Position numbers and translations under genes: made by a program. From contig NZ_SHKN01000007.1 of the NCBI RefSeq assembly GCF_004217115.1, positions 23,116 to 87,115 on the forward strand: DNA of 64,000 nt. The letters are read 5' to 3'. Under the pieces are notes generated by a model, which made no database searches, was not told the DNA's origin, and saw nothing but the letters and a program-made list of their open reading frames with translations. The stretch is from Ancylomarina subtilis. GTDB lineage: Bacteria > Bacteroidota > Bacteroidia > Bacteroidales > Marinifilaceae. Shown piece after piece: positions 18,309-27,545 of the stretch (position 1 is its first letter; each line of letters starts with the position of its first letter).

Positions 18309-19064
18309 CTAATGACCAGTGGCTAAACTAAAGTTTGTCCATTGCTCTATCAACTCCTGTCTGTTAGGATCATCCCCGGCCTTGAGTCTATTTAGCCGTT
18401 GGTTAATCACCTCCTTACTTGAAAGTGAAGAACGATAGACCTCAGTCGGAAGCAAGGTACTAAAGATGCTGATACCCACTTTCTCGTTGCCAACCAATTT
18501 AAAATCTGTTCCCATCAGCTTACTTAAAGCAAGTCTGATATGGCATGAAAACAATACCTGATTATTAGAATTCAAACGCACCTGACAATCCTCATCCTGT
18601 TCAAGTGTACTCACACTGACATTCTCTTTTAAACGAGCATCCTCATATTCATACTTCTGAAATCGATCGAAATATTCTTCTTGCAATTCATTTGAACTGA
18701 AGCGATTTATGTAATTTTTAAAATCAATTCTGGAATAGGGCTTTTCAACAGGCAAAGGAAAATTTATACCAAAAACTTGCTTATTCTTCCCATCAGGATC
18801 CAACCAGATACTCAATCCCAAATTATAGATTCTATTCAATGTCAGTGGTGAATTTGTAGACAGGATAATATCCAGATAGGATTTATCATTAGACAACTTC
18901 AGAGTCAGCTCATCTTCGGGAAAGAAAACATTAGCCTCAACCCCCTCCAAAGAATTTTGAATAGATGAAGTTTCATTCCAACTTGACTGAAGTGCAGGCA
19001 AACTGCTACATGACGATGCTATAATTAAAAGCCCCAAAAGGGAAAACAAAATAGATTTTCTCAT
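18309..19064 (-). CDS. Lipoprotein of unknown function
   Basis: 251 residues with a lipoprotein signal peptide (lipobox ASSC, Cys at residue 19). The mature part begins with a Ser-rich linker, then a beta-rich domain with the segment LGLSIWLDPDGKNKQVFGINFPLP, which I have seen in Bacteroidota lipoproteins of unknown role. Near the C-terminus there is a charged helix (NQRLNRLKAGDDPNRQELIE). No enzyme motif is visible. It lies downstream of the saccharopine dehydrogenase-like gene on the same strand (49-base gap), so the two may be co-transcribed. Confidence 0.7.
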   Translation of the reverse strand: MRKSILFSLLGLLIIASSCSSLPALQSSWNETSSIQNSLEGVEANVFFPEDELTLKLSNDKSYLDIILSTNSPLTLNRIYNLGLSIWLDPDGKNKQVFGINFPLPVEKPYSRIDFKNYINRFSSNELQEEYFDRFQKYEYEDARLKENVSVSTLEQDEDCQVRLNSNNQVLFSCHIRLALSKLMGTDFKLVGNEKVGISIFSTLLPTEVYRSSLSSKEVINQRLNRLKAGDDPNRQELIEQWTNFSLATGH

Positions 19065-19113
19065 GAAATTTATTAGCTGATTGATCTACAAACTTAAGAA
19101 AATGAACTCAAGT

Positions 19114-20448
19114 TTACCTACAATCTTCTACAGTCTCGGTGAAATAAACCCCTAATTCTTTCAACTCTTTTAAAACAGGTTCATAAATCTGAGATGAAAC
19201 AGGAATCTGAACACCAGCCAGACTAATCTTAGATTGAAGAATCAACTTAGCAGCAATAGCCAGAGGTAAACCAACCGTGTAAGCCATAGCCGTATGGTTC
19301 TGATCTTTCCCCTCATAACTCATCGACGAAGTAATTTTCTTTTGCTGACCATTTAATTGATAAACAAACTGATGCTGCATTACCAAAAGATCTTTATCAT
19401 CGGGATCAAGCGTCCACTTTTCCTCCAAAATTTTCTGAAGAATCAAAGCAGGTGTTCCTTCTTTCACCCCCACTTTCTTATCAGAGAATAAATCCAACCA
19501 TCGGAATTTTTCCATAATTGGATCATCTGGTGAGACCGCAATGCAATCGGCAAATCGCACTTCAACAGATCGCTCGTCATAAGGTAGAAAACTCTCAATA
19601 TATTCCTTGTAAGTCAGGTTTTCAGAATCACGCATCACATAGGATTCATCGGTACAGCCCAAACTTACAAACGCATTCCAGGCCTGACAAAAACCTGGCC
19701 GACGCATGGTACCCCTCAAAATACTAGGAATCTCTTCAATGTGATACAGACTTCTGTACGAAAGAGAATCTCTATTGGGATACACCTCAAAATCGCCATA
19801 CCCGGGCATAATTGTTTTAAGAGGATGTGCAAACACTTGCTGATATGGCAAGTATTTATATTGACCTTTTTCCTTATAAGTCGCTACACCTTGTCCGGCT
19901 GTCACTACATTACGTGGATTCCAGGTAAATTTATACTGCCAAATATTCGTTGAGCATGAAGGAGCTAAAATACCTCCACAATAGGATCTAAAACTCAACA
20001 ACTCTCCCCCTTTGGCTTTAATCTCATCAATAATTTTCATCGCTGACATATGATCGATCCCCGGATCAACACCCAGCTCGTTCAATAAAAGAACGCCACG
20101 TTCTTTTGCCTTTTTATCCAAAACCTGCATTTCCGGCGACACATAGGACGGGCTCAAAAATGGCTTACTCTGCTTCACACATTCACGCGCCAACATAGGA
20201 TGCATAGGGGGTGGTAGCATAGAAATAACCAAATCAGCCTTATCCACTTCCCGAGCTCGCTCTTCTTTATCCGAGACATCAAAATTAAAGGCAAAGCCAT
20301 TGGCATTTTGCTTGATTTTACTTTGAGCAAGCTCCAACGACATATCGGCTAAACGAACTTGCCATTGATTTTCGCTTGCATGTTCCAAAAGGTAGTCTAT
20401 CAGACTCGTGGAAGATAGGCCTGCTCCAACGATTAAAATGGTTTCCAT
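19114..20448 (-). CDS. Saccharopine dehydrogenase-like oxidoreductase
   Basis: 444 residues, cytosolic. An N-terminal Rossmann motif GAGLSSTSLIDYLLE (from residue 7), the segment SMLPPPMHPMLARECVKQ and the middle GVDPGIDHMSAMKIID place it in the saccharopine dehydrogenase C-terminal-domain family (the lysine/saccharopine reductase branch). The family includes saccharopine dehydrogenases and carboxynorspermidine dehydrogenases. The presence of SYCGGILAPSCSTNIWQYKFTWNPRNVV favours the saccharopine branch, but the substrate is not fixed by sequence. No lysine or polyamine genes stand next to it. Start ATG at 20448. Confidence 0.85.
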   Translation of the reverse strand: METILIVGAGLSSTSLIDYLLEHASENQWQVRLADMSLELAQSKIKQNANGFAFNFDVSDKEERAREVDKADLVISMLPPPMHPMLARECVKQSKPFLSPSYVSPEMQVLDKKAKERGVLLLNELGVDPGIDHMSAMKIIDEIKAKGGELLSFRSYCGGILAPSCSTNIWQYKFTWNPRNVVTAGQGVATYKEKGQYKYLPYQQVFAHPLKTIMPGYGDFEVYPNRDSLSYRSLYHIEEIPSILRGTMRRPGFCQAWNAFVSLGCTDESYVMRDSENLTYKEYIESFLPYDERSVEVRFADCIAVSPDDPIMEKFRWLDLFSDKKVGVKEGTPALILQKILEEKWTLDPDDKDLLVMQHQFVYQLNGQQKKITSSMSYEGKDQNHTAMAYTVGLPLAIAAKLILQSKISLAGVQIPVSSQIYEPVLKELKELGVYFTETVEDCR

Positions 20449-20654
20449 AGTATAAGAAAATTCAAATTGGGTTTTGGGTTCAGATTTTGATCATTAAATA
20501 TTGCAAGAAAAGAGCAATATAAAAAGACAATGAGGTATTATTTTGCAGAAAAACTAAGAATCAGTTCGTTTTGAATTTTATAATAAATTTTAGATCCCCT
20601 TAATCTTATAAAAAGGTTGCTCAACAAACAGATTATTAAAAAACAGCAAAGCTC

Positions 20655-20686
20655 TTTTAATAAGTCTCCATCAAAGCTTATATTTG
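20655..20686 (+). promoter_or_regulatory. Candidate mutS promoter
   Basis: TTTT (20655-20658), 20-base spacer, TATATTTG (20679-20686). The -7 box is a full consensus match; the -33 box differs from TTTG in one base. The implied leader is about 185 bases. Confidence 0.48.
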
Positions 20687-20750
20687 TTCTAAATTTATTT
20701 TACCTTCCCTGATTCATTTTTCAGGTTGAAAATAAAGAGCCGATTAAGCC

Positions 20751-20791
20751 CCGTTAAATACTTGATATTTAACACCAGCAATAATTAACGG
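20751..20791 (+). promoter_or_regulatory. Alternative hairpins in the mutS leader
   Basis: GTTAAATA (20753-20760) pairs perfectly with TATTTAAC (20766-20773) around a CTTGA loop. CCGTTAA (20751-20757) can instead pair with TTAACGG (20785-20791). The two helices share bases, so they exclude each other. This may be chance in AT-rich DNA. Confidence 0.3.
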
Positions 20792-20877
20792 CAAGTATAC
20801 AATTAATCGAAGCATATCATTCGCCCCTTGCTTTATGATTGATCCCATCAAGCAAAACGGCAACAAAATATAAGTCC

Positions 20878-23493
20878 TTGGCAAAGCAAAAAAAAGCAGT
20901 TGAGACCCCTTTGATGAAACAATATTATCAAATGAAAGACAAGCATCCTGATGCTATCTTATTGTTTCGTGTGGGAGATTTTTATGAAACCTTCTCAGAT
21001 GATGCCATTCGCACATCTGAAATTTTAGGCATTACTCTAACCAAGAGAGCAAACGGTTCGGCCTCCTATGTGGAACTGGCCGGATTTCCTCATCATGCCA
21101 TTGATACCTATCTGCCAAAATTGGTAAGAGCTGGCATGCGTGTGGCTATTTGTGAGCAACTGGAAGATCCTAAAAAAACCAAAACCCTGGTCAAAAGAGG
21201 CATTGTAGAATTGGTTACTCCAGGCGTATCCTACAACGACAATGTCCTTGAACACAAGGAAAATAACTTTCTAGCCTGTGTGCATCTTGAGAAAAAATCG
21301 GCTGGTATTGCCTTTCTCGATGTTTCGACGGGTGAATTCCTGACAGCTGAAGGAAGCTTTGAATATATCGACAAACTGATGGGTAACTTTCAACCCAAAG
21401 AAGTTCTCTATCAGAAAGGAAAAGAAAAACAATTTCATGAATTGTTTGGGGGTAAATTTTACACCTTCACCATGGACGATTGGGTCTTTACTGAAACGGC
21501 TGCCCAGGATCGCTTACTCAGACATTTCGAAACCAATTCCCTCAAAGGCTTTGGGGTACACAACCTTCGGGATGGTATTATTGCCTCAGGCGCTATTCTT
21601 CAGTATTTGGATTTCACCAAGCATTCGCAAGCAGGGCATGTCACTCAAATTGCGCGAATCGAAGAGGATCGTTATGTGTGGCTAGATAAGTTTACGCTTC
21701 GTAATCTGGAACTCTTTGGCGCCTTAAACGAGGGGGCTAAAACCCTGTCTCAGGTGATGGACAAAACCTTGTCGCCTATGGGATCAAGGTTACTTAAACG
21801 ATGGATAGCTCTACCACTTAAAGATCCTGTTCGCATCAACAACCGTTTGGATGTGGTGAAGTATTTTCATGCCAATGAAGAGAAAGCCTGGGATATTGAA
21901 GATGAAATCAAACAGATTGGTGATCTGGAACGGATTATATCCAAAGTTGCAGTGGGACGAATTTCGCCACGTGAGGTGGTACAGCTTAAGAATGCACTCA
22001 TCGCCATTGAACCCATTCAAACCAGCTGCCTGCAATCAGGAAATGAAAACCTGGTGAAAATTGGTGAGCAACTGAACCCCTGTCAGAGTATACGTGAGAA
22101 AATTGAGAATGAAATCAAAGCAGATCCTCCGGCTATGGTGAGCAAAGGGGGCGTGATTGCTGATGGTGTATCGGCTAGCCTTGATGATTTGAGAAAGATT
22201 GCCTTTTCAGGAAAAGATTACTTATTACAGATGCAGGTTCGCGAAAGCGAGCGCACCGGTATTCCATCTTTAAAAATTGGCTTCAACAATGTATTTGGCT
22301 ACTATATCGAAATCCGAAACACACATAAGGATAAAGTTCCTGAAGAGTGGATTCGCAAACAAACACTAGTAAGTGCCGAGCGTTATATCACTCAGGAGCT
22401 CAAAGATTATGAAGACAAGATCTTAGGAGCTGAAGAAAAAATTCTAGCTCTTGAAACCCGTCTATACAACGACCTAGTGATCAGTATTACCGATTACATC
22501 AGCTCCATTCAGCTGAATGCTGCTATGATTGCCCGATTGGACTGTCTGCTTTCTTTTGCCAAATTGGCCAAGGAAAATCAGTACAGCTGCCCTGAAATTA
22601 ATGACAGCCAGGTGATCGATATCAAACAGGGACGTCATCCTGTGATTGAAAAACAGCTGCCGATTGGGGAATCTTATATTGCCAACGATGTGTATCTGGA
22701 TAACGACAAACAGCAGGTGATTATCATTACAGGACCCAATATGGCAGGTAAGTCAGCCCTACTGCGTCAAACAGCCCTTATTGTACTGATGGCTCAGATT
22801 GGTAGTTTTGTTCCGGCAGAAGAAGCTAAAATCGGTTACGTGGATAAGATTTTCACCCGTGTAGGTGCCTCCGATAATATCTCTTTGGGCGAATCAACTT
22901 TCATGGTCGAGATGAATGAAGCGGCCAGTATTTTGAACAATCTGTCTTCCCGCTCCCTTATTCTTTTAGATGAATTAGGACGTGGAACCAGTACCTATGA
23001 TGGGATATCCATTGCCTGGTCGATTGTGGAGTATATACACGAGCATCCTAAGTTTAAAGGGAAAACCCTTTTCGCAACCCATTATCACGAGCTGAACGAA
23101 ATGGAGCATTCTTTCAACAGAGTGAAGAACTTCAATGTGTCGGTTAAAGAGGTCAATAATAAGGTGATTTTCCTACGCAAATTGGTTCCGGGCGGATCCA
23201 ACCACAGTTTTGGTATTCATGTTGCCCGAATGGCTGGCATGCCCAAATCGGTGGTGAAACGTGCAGATGATATCCTCATACAGCTTGAAGGTAACAAAAA
23301 CGGTGAAGCTCTGGCCAAGCCTGTTGGCGATATCGCACAACAACGCGAGGGTTTTCAGATGAGCTTTTTTCAAATGGACGATCCCGTTCTGCAACAAATT
23401 CGCGATGAAATACGAGGAATGGATCTTAATAATCTGACTCCGATTGAAGCTCTAAACAAACTTAACGAGATCAAAAAAATATCCGGATTGTAA
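20878..23493 (+). CDS. mutS: DNA mismatch repair protein MutS
   Basis: 871 residues. It recognises mismatches and short loops and recruits MutL. The N-terminal mismatch-binding domain has [14 protein letters not shown], with the Phe-x-Glu wedge in GDFYE. The ATPase domain has Walker [14 protein letters not shown], then [17 protein letters not shown], Walker [13 protein letters not shown] and FATHYHEL. I chose the TTG at 20878 because it gives [18 protein letters not shown], the usual N-terminus in Bacteroidota; the ATG at 20914 would cut off the conserved ETPLM, and the upstream TTG at 20839 adds a non-conserved stretch. Monocistronic. mutL is not nearby. Confidence 0.95.
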   Translation: MAKQKKAVETPLMKQYYQMKDKHPDAILLFRVGDFYETFSDDAIRTSEILGITLTKRANGSASYVELAGFPHHAIDTYLPKLVRAGMRVAICEQLEDPKKTKTLVKRGIVELVTPGVSYNDNVLEHKENNFLACVHLEKKSAGIAFLDVSTGEFLTAEGSFEYIDKLMGNFQPKEVLYQKGKEKQFHELFGGKFYTFTMDDWVFTETAAQDRLLRHFETNSLKGFGVHNLRDGIIASGAILQYLDFTKHSQAGHVTQIARIEEDRYVWLDKFTLRNLELFGALNEGAKTLSQVMDKTLSPMGSRLLKRWIALPLKDPVRINNRLDVVKYFHANEEKAWDIEDEIKQIGDLERIISKVAVGRISPREVVQLKNALIAIEPIQTSCLQSGNENLVKIGEQLNPCQSIREKIENEIKADPPAMVSKGGVIADGVSASLDDLRKIAFSGKDYLLQMQVRESERTGIPSLKIGFNNVFGYYIEIRNTHKDKVPEEWIRKQTLVSAERYITQELKDYEDKILGAEEKILALETRLYNDLVISITDYISSIQLNAAMIARLDCLLSFAKLAKENQYSCPEINDSQVIDIKQGRHPVIEKQLPIGESYIANDVYLDNDKQQVIIITGPNMAGKSALLRQTALIVLMAQIGSFVPAEEAKIGYVDKIFTRVGASDNISLGESTFMVEMNEAASILNNLSSRSLILLDELGRGTSTYDGISIAWSIVEYIHEHPKFKGKTLFATHYHELNEMEHSFNRVKNFNVSVKEVNNKVIFLRKLVPGGSNHSFGIHVARMAGMPKSVVKRADDILIQLEGNKNGEALAKPVGDIAQQREGFQMSFFQMDDPVLQQIRDEIRGMDLNNLTPIEALNKLNEIKKISGL

Positions 23494-23508
23494 TCCAACA
23501 AGAATTTA

Positions 23509-23561
23509 ACTGGACTGAGAAAAATGTTTTTCAAAAAAAATACATTTTTTTTCAGTCCAGT
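23509..23561 (+). terminator. Hairpin downstream of mutS
   Basis: ACTGGACTG (23509-23517) pairs with CAGTCCAGT (23553-23561). Inside, the A-rich and T-rich stretches continue the helix. It lies 16 bases after the mutS stop and probably acts as its terminator, although there is no classical T tail after the stem. Confidence 0.55.
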
Positions 23562-23662
23562 CATTTCAATAGTGATTCTCTGACTTTCAGGAAGTCACGA
23601 ACCCTGCGGTTTTATTAGTATTCCGAGAAAGTGAAAAAAAAGAAGCTATTTTCATTTTTTCT

Positions 23663-23693
23663 TTTGCAGAATCAAAAAAAGCGCATATATTTG
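23663..23693 (+). promoter_or_regulatory. Consensus promoter of the tRNA-Gly/tRNA-Leu operon
   Basis: TTTG (23663-23666), 19-base spacer, TATATTTG (23686-23693): an exact match to the Bacteroidota housekeeping promoter. Transcription should start near 23698, about 65 bases before the tRNA-Gly. Confidence 0.82.
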
Positions 23694-23761
23694 CAACGTC
23701 AAAACGAAAAAACAATGGCTGCCGAGCCTTGTTGATTCACCGGAAGGAGCAAAAGCACTAT

Positions 23762-23834
23762 GCGAGAATAGCTCAGTTGGTAGAGCACAACCTTGCCAAG
23801 GTTGGGGTCGCGAGTTCGAGTCTCGTTTCTCGCT
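23762..23834 (+). tRNA. tRNA-Gly (anticodon GCC)
   Basis: 73 bases. The acceptor stem GCGAGAA pairs with TTCTCGC, the D arm is GCTCAGTTGGTAGAGC, the anticodon loop TTGCCAA has anticodon GCC, and the T loop is TTCGAGT. The discriminator base is T. CCA is not encoded. First tRNA of a two-gene operon. Confidence 0.96.
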
Positions 23835-23849
23835 CAATCCTTTAAGGAT

Positions 23850-23933
23850 GCCCGGATGGTGGAATTGGTAGACACGCTGGACTTAAAATCCAGTGGCTTC
23901 ACGGCCGTGCGGGTTCAAGTCCCGCTCCGGGTA
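23850..23933 (+). tRNA. tRNA-Leu (anticodon TAA)
   Basis: 84 bases, a class II tRNA with a long variable arm (TGGCTTCACGGCCGT). The acceptor stem GCCCGGA pairs with TCCGGGT, the anticodon loop CTTAAAA has anticodon TAA, the T loop is TTCAAGT, and the discriminator is A. CCA is not encoded. It is 15 bases after tRNA-Gly. Confidence 0.96.
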
Positions 23934-23934
23934 C

Positions 23935-23970
23935 AAAAAAAGCTTCAATCACAAGATTGGAGCTTTTTTT
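23935..23970 (+). terminator. Terminator of the tRNA operon
   Basis: AAAAAAGCTTCAATC pairs with GATTGGAGCTTTTTT (one G-T pair) around ACAA, ending in seven Ts. It begins right after the tRNA-Leu. The A-rich arm could also terminate the convergent membrane-protein gene. Confidence 0.88.
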
Positions 23971-23983
23971 ATGCCTTAATCTT

Positions 23984-24325
23984 TCACTTTCCCTTAAAAT
24001 TAATAGTGGTTTCAAAACCGCATTTTCTACAACGGATGGTCATCTCCTTAATCGAACAAATTCTTAAAAGGTAGTAAGACAGACCCGCAAAAATAAAGGC
24101 AGAGACAGACATGCCCCAGAAAAATAATTCATCGTCAATATAGATAATTGTTGAAAGAGCTTCATAAAGACTAGTCATGGCTAAAATCAATAAAATGATG
24201 CCAAAACTTTTCCTTATAACAGGTCGGATACCAATACATGTTTCGTTTAAGTGTTCCCAGTCTGATTCTTGCCCCTCTTTACATCTACACTTCGGATATA
24301 CAATTGGTTGGTTAGAGTTATTCAT
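23984..24325 (-). CDS. Small membrane protein with zinc-ribbon-like ends
   Basis: 113 residues. The N-terminal KCRC and a distant Cys (CIGIRPVI), and the C-terminal RCRKCGFETTI, give cysteine pairs at both ends of two hydrophobic helices (about 40-60 and 68-88). The arrangement suggests a small membrane protein with a cytosolic zinc ribbon assembled from both termini, but this is inference. No family is recognised. It is monocistronic, with about 150 non-coding bases between it and the next gene upstream. Confidence 0.6.
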   Translation of the reverse strand: MNNSNQPIVYPKCRCKEGQESDWEHLNETCIGIRPVIRKSFGIILLILAMTSLYEALSTIIYIDDELFFWGMSVSAFIFAGLSYYLLRICSIKEMTIRCRKCGFETTINFKGK

Positions 24326-24481
24326 TATATCCAGTTATCCAGCCAATTTACAAAAAAAGTGGATGCTTTGTCTGAACTATTTGATGAATGGATTACACAA
24401 ATAGGACAAGCCTATTTGAAATTAGAAACGAAGAATAAAATTCTGAAGTCTACCAATTACACAATTGAGAGAATAAAACAA

Positions 24482-25075
24482 CTAATAACCTATTCTTCCA
24501 AAAACCTCAATCAGTTTTCTACTCAATTCAACTTGATTAATTCTCTTATCAGATAAAATAGCCTGAACAATGTACAAATATTCAGGCATCTCACCTTTTT
24601 TCCACTGTAATGAATCGTTGAATTTATCTTTTATAATTTCCGATATTTTTATCCCCAGAGATTCCAAAGAATGTCTTTTTTTATCCGGAAAATTACACGG
24701 GTTTCCTCTGTCTCTGGCGCATGATCTACACTGCCAGCAATGCCCGGAAATTAAGATTTCACTATAAGGAAAGTCAGCTTCAATTGACAACAACCTCTGA
24801 TTAAAGCATTTCTTTTGAGCATGATAATCCACGATAGACTCACTGGAATCTAAATTCTTATTCAAAGAAAGCTTGATCCCGATAATATTCACAAACTTAT
24901 ACTGATTCAGATATTCAACTATATCAAAATCGTGAGGTGGACACGACCAGAAAGCACCAAAATTTGGACACTTACTACAATAGCCTAATATTTCGTGAGG
25001 AAAATAATATTGAAAAAGCTCTTCGATGGAATTTTCCGAAATATGCAAAGTGAAATTGGGAATAGTCTTATTCAT
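24482..25075 (-). CDS. DUF2284 family protein, predicted metal-binding
   Basis: 197 residues. Cysteine motifs typical of the DUF2284 family: CSKCPNFGAFWSCPP near residue 33, and HCWQCRSCARDRGNPC followed by a Pro in the middle. The spacing would suit an Fe-S cluster or zinc site. Family members are found in anaerobes, often with no known role. Start MNKTIPNFTLHIS at 25075; the stop is at 24482. No functional neighbour. Confidence 0.78.
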   Translation of the reverse strand: MNKTIPNFTLHISENSIEELFQYYFPHEILGYCSKCPNFGAFWSCPPHDFDIVEYLNQYKFVNIIGIKLSLNKNLDSSESIVDYHAQKKCFNQRLLSIEADFPYSEILISGHCWQCRSCARDRGNPCNFPDKKRHSLESLGIKISEIIKDKFNDSLQWKKGEMPEYLYIVQAILSDKRINQVELSRKLIEVFGRIGY

Positions 25076-25162
25076 CCTGTTTTATTAATTAGCTGAGTAG
25101 CAAAACTAGCGATTCAAAAACAAACTGAGATATTCTGCATTTAAAATTTTACTTAGAGTCCC

Positions 25163-25192
25163 TTTGTTTCCTATCTTTAAACACTATCTTTA
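25163..25192 (+). promoter_or_regulatory. Candidate promoter of the DUF2059 gene
   Basis: TTTG (25163-25166), 18-base spacer, TATCTTTA (25185-25192). A second TATCTTTA at 25172-25179 is too close to the -33 box. The leader would be about 50 bases. Confidence 0.42.
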
Positions 25193-25246
25193 TGATCAGT
25201 CAATCACGCTTAAAATACGCGTTAAAAACAATCCAATACTCAATAA

Positions 25247-25693
25247 ATGAAAAGAACACTCTCTATTTTAGCATTCTTCATTCTATTCTCTTTTAGCTCA
25301 TTTGCACAAAATGATAAGGCTTATGAAAACACCCTGTCTGAAATGTTTCAGGTATCGGGCTCAGAAGAAACATTTAAAGTAGCCATCAACCAAATATTGG
25401 CGGCCTACAAAGGACAATACCCTCAAGTATCAGCAGAAATTTGGACCGAGATGGAAGCGGAATTTCAAAAAGCATCAATGGATGAGCTTGTGGTGATGCT
25501 GGCTCCTGCCTATCAAAAACATCTGACTCAAAAAGATTTGCAAGAACTTATTAAATTTTACAAAACGCCTATCGGGACAAAATTTGCAAAGAAAACACCA
25601 CTACTCACTCGCGAAGCCATGCAAGTGGGACAGCAATGGGGCATGAAAATCGGTCAGGATTTCGCAGCCAAAATGAAGGCTAAAGGATATTAA
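25247..25693 (+). CDS. DUF2059 domain secreted protein
   Basis: 148 residues. Signal peptide ending SFAQ (about residue 20). The rest is a helical domain with the DUF2059 pattern: an initial conserved segment, then LAPAYQKHLTQKDLQELIKFYKTPIG and KKTPLL near the C-terminus. It should be periplasmic; the function of the family is unknown. Monocistronic, with its own promoter. Confidence 0.82.
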   Translation: MKRTLSILAFFILFSFSSFAQNDKAYENTLSEMFQVSGSEETFKVAINQILAAYKGQYPQVSAEIWTEMEAEFQKASMDELVVMLAPAYQKHLTQKDLQELIKFYKTPIGTKFAKKTPLLTREAMQVGQQWGMKIGQDFAAKMKAKGY

Positions 25694-25790
25694 TTTAATC
25701 CAACATCTTCTATAAATTGCTGCTTAGTTTCATTACTTTGCAGCAATTTTTTTATTAGAAACTACTCCTCATTTATAGAAACTCAAAACT

Positions 25791-26171
25791 ATGAGCATCG
25801 TTCGATTAATGACATGCGAGTCTGCCGTTGAAGCCAACCTAATTAAAGGTCGGCTTAAAAATGAAGGCATCGAAGCTTTTATTACCAATGAGAATTTTGC
25901 GAATTTGATGCCGCATTACAATCGCATCTTGAATTCCGGCATACAAATCATGATTAGTGACTTGGATTATAATAAGGCAAGTGAAATTTTAGAACTAAAC
26001 ACCAAACAAGAATGCATTTGTCCCAATTGCCAATCGAGAAACATCAAATTTAGTTTAGGTCAGAATAAAGTCAAAAAAATCTTTATCATCTTCTTTTCTC
26101 TTATCACAGCGACACCATTCAACAACCTAAAAAGTGTGTACAAGTGCCAAGATTGCAAAACTGAATTTTAA
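25791..26171 (+). CDS. DUF2007 domain protein with C-terminal zinc ribbon
   Basis: 126 residues. The N-terminal half (MSIVRLMTCESAVEANLIKGRLKNEGIEAF) is the DUF2007 domain, a ferredoxin-like fold described as a putative signal-transducing domain. The C-terminal part has CPNC (about 81-84) and CQDC (about 119-122) separated by a hydrophobic stretch, forming a probable zinc ribbon. It ends 10 bases before the MBL-fold gene, so the two are likely co-transcribed. Confidence 0.8.
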   Translation: MSIVRLMTCESAVEANLIKGRLKNEGIEAFITNENFANLMPHYNRILNSGIQIMISDLDYNKASEILELNTKQECICPNCQSRNIKFSLGQNKVKKIFIIFFSLITATPFNNLKSVYKCQDCKTEF

Positions 26172-26181
26172 AACAGAACCA

Positions 26182-26937
26182 ATGGAAACAAAAATTACCA
26201 TACTTTGCGAGAACGAAACAAGCAAAAGAGCTGCTCGTTTTTGTCGATCGGAATGGGGCTTTTCAGCTTTTGTGGAAACAGAACAGGCCAACATTCTTTT
26301 TGACACTGGACATACCAGTTTGTACAAGCAGAATGCAAATGCCCTGGATATCGATCTTAACCGAAGTGATTTTGTTGTGCTGTCACATCACCATTGGGAT
26401 CACACGAGTGGCATGCTTAGTCATGAATTTAAGGAGAAGAAAAAACTGATTTTACATCCGCACATTCTTGATAAAGTTTCTGAAGAGAAGGCTCATATTT
26501 TTAATCGCGACTTTGAAGTCATTTCCACAGAAGCAAGTCTGGAGTTCACTTCCGGCATTTTCTATTTGGGTCAAATTCCAAGGGAAATGAGTTTCGAAAA
26601 AGGCGAGCACAAAGGCGACAGCATGCTCGATGATTCTGCCATAGCCATAAAAACAGAAAAAGGATTAATCGTTCTAACGGGTTGCTCTCATGCCGGTATT
26701 TGCAATATATGCGAACACGCCAGAAAGGTAACAGGACAGAATCTTTATGCTGTTGTAGGTGGTTTTCATCTAACACAAAAAAATCAAGCTACAGTAAGAA
26801 AAACAATTGAGTATTTTAAATCACAAAAGATAGAACACATTTACCCGATGCATTGTGTCGATTTTCCAACGTTGGTTCGTTTTCACAGTGAATTTAATTC
26901 CATTAAATATGCCACTGGCGACGTCATTAAGCTTTAG
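26182..26937 (+). CDS. MBL-fold metallo-hydrolase (COG1237-like)
   Basis: 251 residues. The metal-binding motif SHHHWDHTSGM fits HxHxDH, and TGCSHAGICNICEHA plus the C-terminal GGFHL and YPMHC segments are characteristic of the COG1237 branch. Archaeal members of that branch make a methanopterin precursor, but bacterial members are of unknown substrate, so I do not transfer that function. The chosen ATG at 26182 gives METKITILCEN, the usual N-terminus; a longer frame overlaps the upstream gene and is less likely. Cytosolic. Confidence 0.85.
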   Translation: METKITILCENETSKRAARFCRSEWGFSAFVETEQANILFDTGHTSLYKQNANALDIDLNRSDFVVLSHHHWDHTSGMLSHEFKEKKKLILHPHILDKVSEEKAHIFNRDFEVISTEASLEFTSGIFYLGQIPREMSFEKGEHKGDSMLDDSAIAIKTEKGLIVLTGCSHAGICNICEHARKVTGQNLYAVVGGFHLTQKNQATVRKTIEYFKSQKIEHIYPMHCVDFPTLVRFHSEFNSIKYATGDVIKL

Positions 26938-26966
26938 ATAATCGCCTAAAGAATCATGCCGCACTC

Positions 26967-26998
26967 TTTGCGTGAAATAGTCAGTTTCCCTAACTTCG
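26967..26998 (+). promoter_or_regulatory. Candidate promoter of the YbaK gene
   Basis: TTTG (26967-26970), 20-base spacer, TAACTTCG (26991-26998). One mismatch to the -7 consensus. The leader would be about 20 bases, and AAAAGGA stands just before the start, one of the few Shine-Dalgarno-like motifs in the window. Confidence 0.45.
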
Positions 26999-27022
26999 AC
27001 TCATCGATTAAAAAGGATGATT

Positions 27023-27481
27023 ATGGCCAAAACAATAAAGACAAACGCACTGCGCATTCTGGATAAAAATAAGATTAGCTACGAAGCTAAAGACTCTTCA
27101 GACTTGGGCACTTCAGACAGTCCAGATACGGATGCCACACTCATTCACAAAACTCTGGTTGCTCGTGGTGTCAGTAAGGAACTGTATGTCTTTATAATTC
27201 CCCTTTCAAACGAGTTGGATCTCAAAAAAGCAGCGAGTGCAGCCAAAGAAAAAAAGATCCTAATGCTTCCTGAAAAGGAACTTTTACCAAATACGGGTTA
27301 TATCAAAGGAGGCTGCTCGCCTATCGGCATGAAAAAACAATACAAAACCTTTCTTGAAATTAGCTCGATAAAAATGGAGCAAGTCATTGTGAGTGGTGGG
27401 AAAATCAAATTTAGGATTAAGCTAAAGCCTGGTGATCTCATGCAGCTTATTGGAGCTAAGGCTGCTGATCTTGTAAAATAA
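27023..27481 (+). CDS. ybaK: Cys-tRNA(Pro) deacylase, YbaK/EbsC family
   Basis: 152 residues. Members hydrolyse Cys-tRNA(Pro) made by mischarging ProRS, and sometimes other mischarged tRNAs. Family features visible are the N-terminal TNALRILDKNKISYE, the lysine in TLVARG (HKTLV), and the glycine-rich GYIKGGCSPIGMKK. The ATG at 27023 gives MAKTIKTNA, typical of the family; an ATG six bases upstream is an alternative. Monocistronic, with its own promoter. Confidence 0.9.
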   Translation: MAKTIKTNALRILDKNKISYEAKDSSDLGTSDSPDTDATLIHKTLVARGVSKELYVFIIPLSNELDLKKAASAAKEKKILMLPEKELLPNTGYIKGGCSPIGMKKQYKTFLEISSIKMEQVIVSGGKIKFRIKLKPGDLMQLIGAKAADLVK

Positions 27482-27545
27482 TTCGCAAAAAAAATCACCT
27501 CACAGAATATGACGTGACTCTCTTCATTCTTTCTTTCCTTAACGC

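Larger units (their letters stand above)
20449..20877. other. Intergenic region with mutS promoter and leader
   Basis: About 430 bases between divergent genes. It contains a good mutS promoter (20655-20686) and a possible structured leader (20751-20791). No gene-like frame is seen in the rest. Confidence 0.5.

Noticed and set aside
23652..23837. Minus-strand frame of 61 codons across the tRNA-Gly region (RDSNSRPQPWQGCALPTEL)
   Set aside because: This is the well-known false protein read from the antisense of a tRNA gene.
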